Of a stretch of DNA of 64,000 nt, positions 61,435 to 64,000 are shown piece by piece (position 1 is the stretch's first letter; every line of letters starts with the position of its first letter). The translations under genes and the position numbers were made by a program. The notes beneath the pieces are model-generated. The model had not been told where the DNA came from, did no database searches, and saw nothing but the letters and a program-made list of their open reading frames with translations. Location of the stretch: positions 2,480,001 through 2,544,000 of the forward strand of contig NZ_CP054038.1 of NCBI RefSeq assembly GCF_013282805.1, in the 5' to 3' direction. The stretch comes from Microbacterium hominis. GTDB taxonomy: Bacteria; Actinomycetota; Actinomycetes; Actinomycetales; Microbacteriaceae.

Positions 61435-62602
61435 TCACTCCCACCCCTCCGGCACTCCCCCGTCGAGATCGCTCGACGCGGCGAACGCGTTCTCCATGAT
61501 GTCGGCGGTCACGGGGTCGACCAGCTCAGCGGTCACGACATAGCTGTGCCGGGTCACCTGCTCGTTCGCGTGCCCGAGCAGACGCGAGGCGAGCGTGATG
61601 CCGGCCGCGGCGTCTATGATCGTCGCGGTCGTACGGCGGAAGATGTGCGTCGAGAATTCGCCCGTGTCGATCGCCGCAGCCTGCAGCGCCTTCTCGTTGT
61701 CGTCGATGAAGGTGCGCAGCAGCCGCTCGTAGTTGCTGACGCTGAACGGGCGCCCGGTCTTGGTCGAGAACAGGAAGGCTTCCGGGTCGCGATCCGCCTC
61801 GGCGAGCTGCACCCGCACCGCGGCGGCCGCGAAGCTCGGGAGAGCGATCCGCCGCTTCTGGCGCGACCTCTTGGGCGTGTTCTTGCGATACAGCCCGTTC
61901 ACTTTGCTCTGCTTGATCGTCCCCGCGATGAGCACCGTCGCCGGACGCGCCGTGACATCTACATCGCAGCGCCGCAGGCCGAGCACTTCGCCAATGCGGG
62001 CGCTGGTGCCGATCATGATCCACATCACGTTCTCGAGCACGGCCACGTTGGGGCGCGGACCGAACCCTGCGCCGTCGGCGCGCCAGCCGCGCATCAGTTC
62101 GTGCACGACCATCACCTGGTCGGGGCTGAGCACCGATTCCTTCTTGTCGGGCAGCGGCAGTCGACGCGCGTCGCGGATCGGGTTCGCGGCGATCACCTCG
62201 TGCTCGATGCCGGTCTGGCACACCTGCGACAGGATGCTGCGCGCCCGCCGCGCCGCGGGCAGCGACTTCTCCTCCCAGATCCCCAGTAGGATGCGGTTGC
62301 AGCGAAGCACCGTAAGATCCCGCAGGGGCAGATTGCCACACGCGGGCGTGACGACGTGAGTGATGGTCGACCGGTACGACTCGAGCGTGGTGTCGACAAC
62401 AGTCTGCGACTGCTCCTTCTCGTACAGGAACACCTCGCACGCCTCGGCGATGGTCGCGCCACGGCTTGAGCACCGGGCCGACTGTACGGAAGCGGATGTC
62501 TTCGGCCTGCTTGGCAAGTGCCGCGCGTGCTTCGGCCTCCGTCGCCCCAGTGGCCTTCACGCGACGCAGCTCGCCAACCTCGTCGCGCATCTTCGCGGTC
62601 GC
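61435..62602 (-). pseudogene. Tyrosine recombinase/integrase, 5'-truncated and frameshifted
   Basis: The catalytic domain is intact: R in TSARIGEVLGLR, HIFRRTTATI, and LLGHANEQVTRHSYV with the terminal Tyr. The N-terminal arm domain (KMRDEVGELRRVKATGATEA) is in another frame; one missing base between VGPVLKP and GATIAEACEVFL separates them. The extreme N-terminus is lost at about 62600, where a TnpB remnant begins on the other strand. Likely the integrase of the island at tRNA-Arg, now inactive as read. Confidence 0.75.
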
Positions 62603-63076
62603 CTGCACACGCCCGACCTGCGAACCGACTTCGTTCGCAAGCTCGTGACCCGGCTGTCCGGCGGGAATCAGGTGATCTGCGTCGAGAACCTGGACATCGT
62701 CGGCATGATCGCCGGGAGCCACTCCGAGCGCAGCAAATCAATCCATGACGCCGCGTGGGGCATGTTCCTCCGCGAACTCGCAGCTCACACGGGACTGGCC
62801 GGGCGGGAGCTCGTGGTCGCCCCGAAGTTCTTCCCCGGAACACAGACCTGCGCGGTCTGCGGAACCTGGGGCAAGAAGAAATCTCTGGACGTACGCGTCT
62901 GGACATGCACGGCCTGCGGAACCGTCCTCGACCGGGACTACAACGCAGCAACGAACCACCTGAAGCTCGCCCGAGGTAGCGCGGAGAGCCTACACGCCTG
63001 TGGAGTCACCCTCGCCCAGCTTGCTGGCGTCGGAGACGAATCCGGAACCACGCCGTGCGCGGAGGAAGCGGCATGA
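62600..63076 (+). pseudogene. TnpB (IS605-type OrfB) C-terminal remnant
   Basis: About 159 codons from the C-terminal half of an RNA-guided TnpB-type nuclease. It keeps the second RuvC motif (VICVENLDIVGM), a four-cysteine zinc ribbon (CAVCGTW...CTACG) and the third RuvC motif (LDRDYNAATNH). The N-terminal half with the first RuvC aspartate is missing, so it cannot cut. It joins the integrase remnant at about 62600. Confidence 0.8.
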
Positions 63077-63096
63077 CCGCCCCGAACCACGCGGCA

Positions 63097-63122
63097 ACGT
63101 CAGCACCCGACGGTGCTGGCGT
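63097..63122 (+). ncRNA. Candidate omega-RNA/right-end hairpin of the TnpB element
   Basis: An 11-bp stem (63097-63107 and 63112-63122, one G-T pair) with a CGAC loop begins 20 bases after the tnpB stop. IS605-type elements carry the guide RNA scaffold and terminal hairpin at this place. Identification rests on position and fold only. Confidence 0.4.
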
Positions 63123-63272
63123 GGACAACGTACGCACCAAGCCGCACAAGGTGGCGCGGGGGAATCAGAGGATTAGCGGCGGCTCCGTAGAGGATCGGCC
63201 GCGATGCACCCTCTCAACTCCCTCGGAAAAACGCGGCAGAACAGGTTATGCGTACAACCCACGAGCGAGAAC

Positions 63273-63292
63273 GACCGTCCGCATGGGCGGTC
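63273..63292. terminator. Short hairpin before the chromosomal gene
   Basis: An 8-bp stem (63273-63280 and 63285-63292) with a GCAT loop, followed by CTTCT. Probable terminator near the island's right edge. Confidence 0.5.
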
Positions 63293-63358
63293 CTTCTGCG
63301 TTGCGGCAGCCTCGCCGGCACCGCCGCGCGGTGACCGCCGCGGTGGGATGATCGATCC

Positions 63359-64000
63359 ATGGGCGATGGCGCCGATCGGGAACTCGCCGAGCTCCGCGAA
63401 CGCGCCTACGGGCCGCACGCCGACATCTTCGGCGATTCCACGGCCCTCCGGCGGCTCCGCGAGCTCGAGATCTCGCACGCGCTCGATCTGGGACTCGACC
63501 CGCGCGAGATCCCGCCCGTGCCCGCGTCTCCGGCGCCGGCCGACACCGGCGGCGCTGCCGAGGCGCCCGCGATCGCCGCGCCGGTTGCGCAGACGGTGGA
63601 ACGGGTGGATGCCGCGCCCGCGGCATCCCCTCCCCCTGCCGCTTCGCGCGCGGGCGGCCAGCGCCGGCTGATGCTGTGGGTGACGAGCGTGCTGGTGGCC
63701 GCGCTGCTGGCGGCGGGGGTGACCGCCTGGACTCTCGTCGCGACACCGGCGCACGACTTCACCCTCGCCGTGACCAACGACCCCGACCTGGACTTCCCGC
63801 AGCGCCGCAGCGGCGTGGAGGTGATCACGTACGAGCGGTTCCACGGCATGCAGGTGGTGGCCACCACCAACGGACGCCTGCGCTGCGTCTGGATCAGCCG
63901 CGATCTCACGCTGCGGCCGACGGCGTCGGCGACCTCATGCAGCCGGGACGTGCTGCCGACGGTGGCCGATGTGACCCTGGATCCGCAGTTCTCCTTCATC
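63359..64000 (+). CDS. Hypothetical single-pass membrane protein, 3' end beyond window
   Basis: At least 214 residues, starting MGDGADRELAELRERAYGPH. A helical N-terminal part is followed by a Pro/Ala linker (residues 50-100), one membrane helix (about residues 105-127) and an extracellular domain that runs off the window. No family is recognised. ATG 63359 is the first start after the terminator-like hairpin. High GC and codon use match the core genes, so the chromosome probably resumes here. Confidence 0.7.
   Translation, partial: MGDGADRELAELRERAYGPHADIFGDSTALRRLRELEISHALDLGLDPREIPPVPASPAPADTGGAAEAPAIAAPVAQTVERVDAAPAASPPPAASRAGGQRRLMLWVTSVLVAALLAAGVTAWTLVATPAHDFTLAVTNDPDLDFPQRRSGVEVITYERFHGMQVVATTNGRLRCVWISRDLTLRPTASATSCSRDVLPTVADVTLDPQFSFI

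Noticed and set aside
61000..63300. Right attachment site as a copy of the tRNA-Arg 3' end
   Set aside because: Searched by eye for GTTCGATTCCTGTCGGGGGC-like strings; none found in this stretch.

Overview
The window is high-GC DNA with dense genes, many GTG/TTG starts and frequent 4-base stop/start overlaps. The gene order and protein types (eight-gene F-type ATP synthase operon with separate atpF and atpH, a Rho with a very long acidic N-terminal insertion, rho-prfA, argS-lysA-hom-thrC-thrB) point to an actinobacterium of the Microbacteriaceae, probably Microbacterium. That placement is inference from content, not a database match.

Bases 1-42711 look like core chromosome. They hold an OsmC-like protein, an asparaginase, alanine dehydrogenase, a saccharopine-dehydrogenase-like enzyme and an amino-acid permease. 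Next come an FtsK/SpoIIIE-type ATPase with a PP2C phosphatase, a heterodimeric ABC exporter, an aldo/keto reductase, a Pro-rich membrane protein and a YaaA protein. The atp operon follows (read right to left, ending in a hairpin at 16351-16390), with an AtpI-like protein, a WecA/TagO-type transferase, a TsaC/Sua5 protein and prmC upstream. Then come a tandem cysK pair with cysE, a holin-like protein, prfA, rho, the aspartate-family operon argS-lmeA-like-lysA-hom-thrC-thrB, a transglutaminase-like protein, an SGNH hydrolase and tRNA-Arg(CCG).

From just after tRNA-Arg to about 63.3 kb the window is an accessory island. It contains transposase remnants, a broken metallophosphoesterase, an MFS transporter remnant cut by an IS3-family element, an AbiE-type toxin-antitoxin pair, a ParD antitoxin with only a stub of its toxin, a MobF relaxase, a tyrosine integrase with a damaged N-terminus and a TnpB C-terminal remnant. 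A chromosomal-looking gene resumes at 63359 and runs off the window.

The most interesting part is 52.5-61.0 kb. Three copies of a two-gene cassette (a secreted protein of about 110 residues ending near a Cys-Gly-Pro, followed by a lipoprotein with four further conserved cysteines) surround a dedicated ABC export system and an ECF sigma-factor operon. The copy at 58.7-59.6 kb is fused by 4-base overlaps into one operon with an adaptor, ATPase and FtsX-like permease. All three cassettes and the sigma-factor operon carry the same promoter-like motif, GTCAGG(A/T)(A/T), 12-13 bases, then a G(A/G)C(A/G)T core. This suggests a single ECF regulon making, exporting and anchoring a family of small disulfide-bonded secreted proteins. 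A bacteriocin/immunity or cell-surface signalling role is possible but unproven.

Several genes (wecA-like, first cysK, abiEi, relaxase) are each broken by one missing base within a C or G run. This looks more like homopolymer under-calling in the assembly than like independent gene decay.
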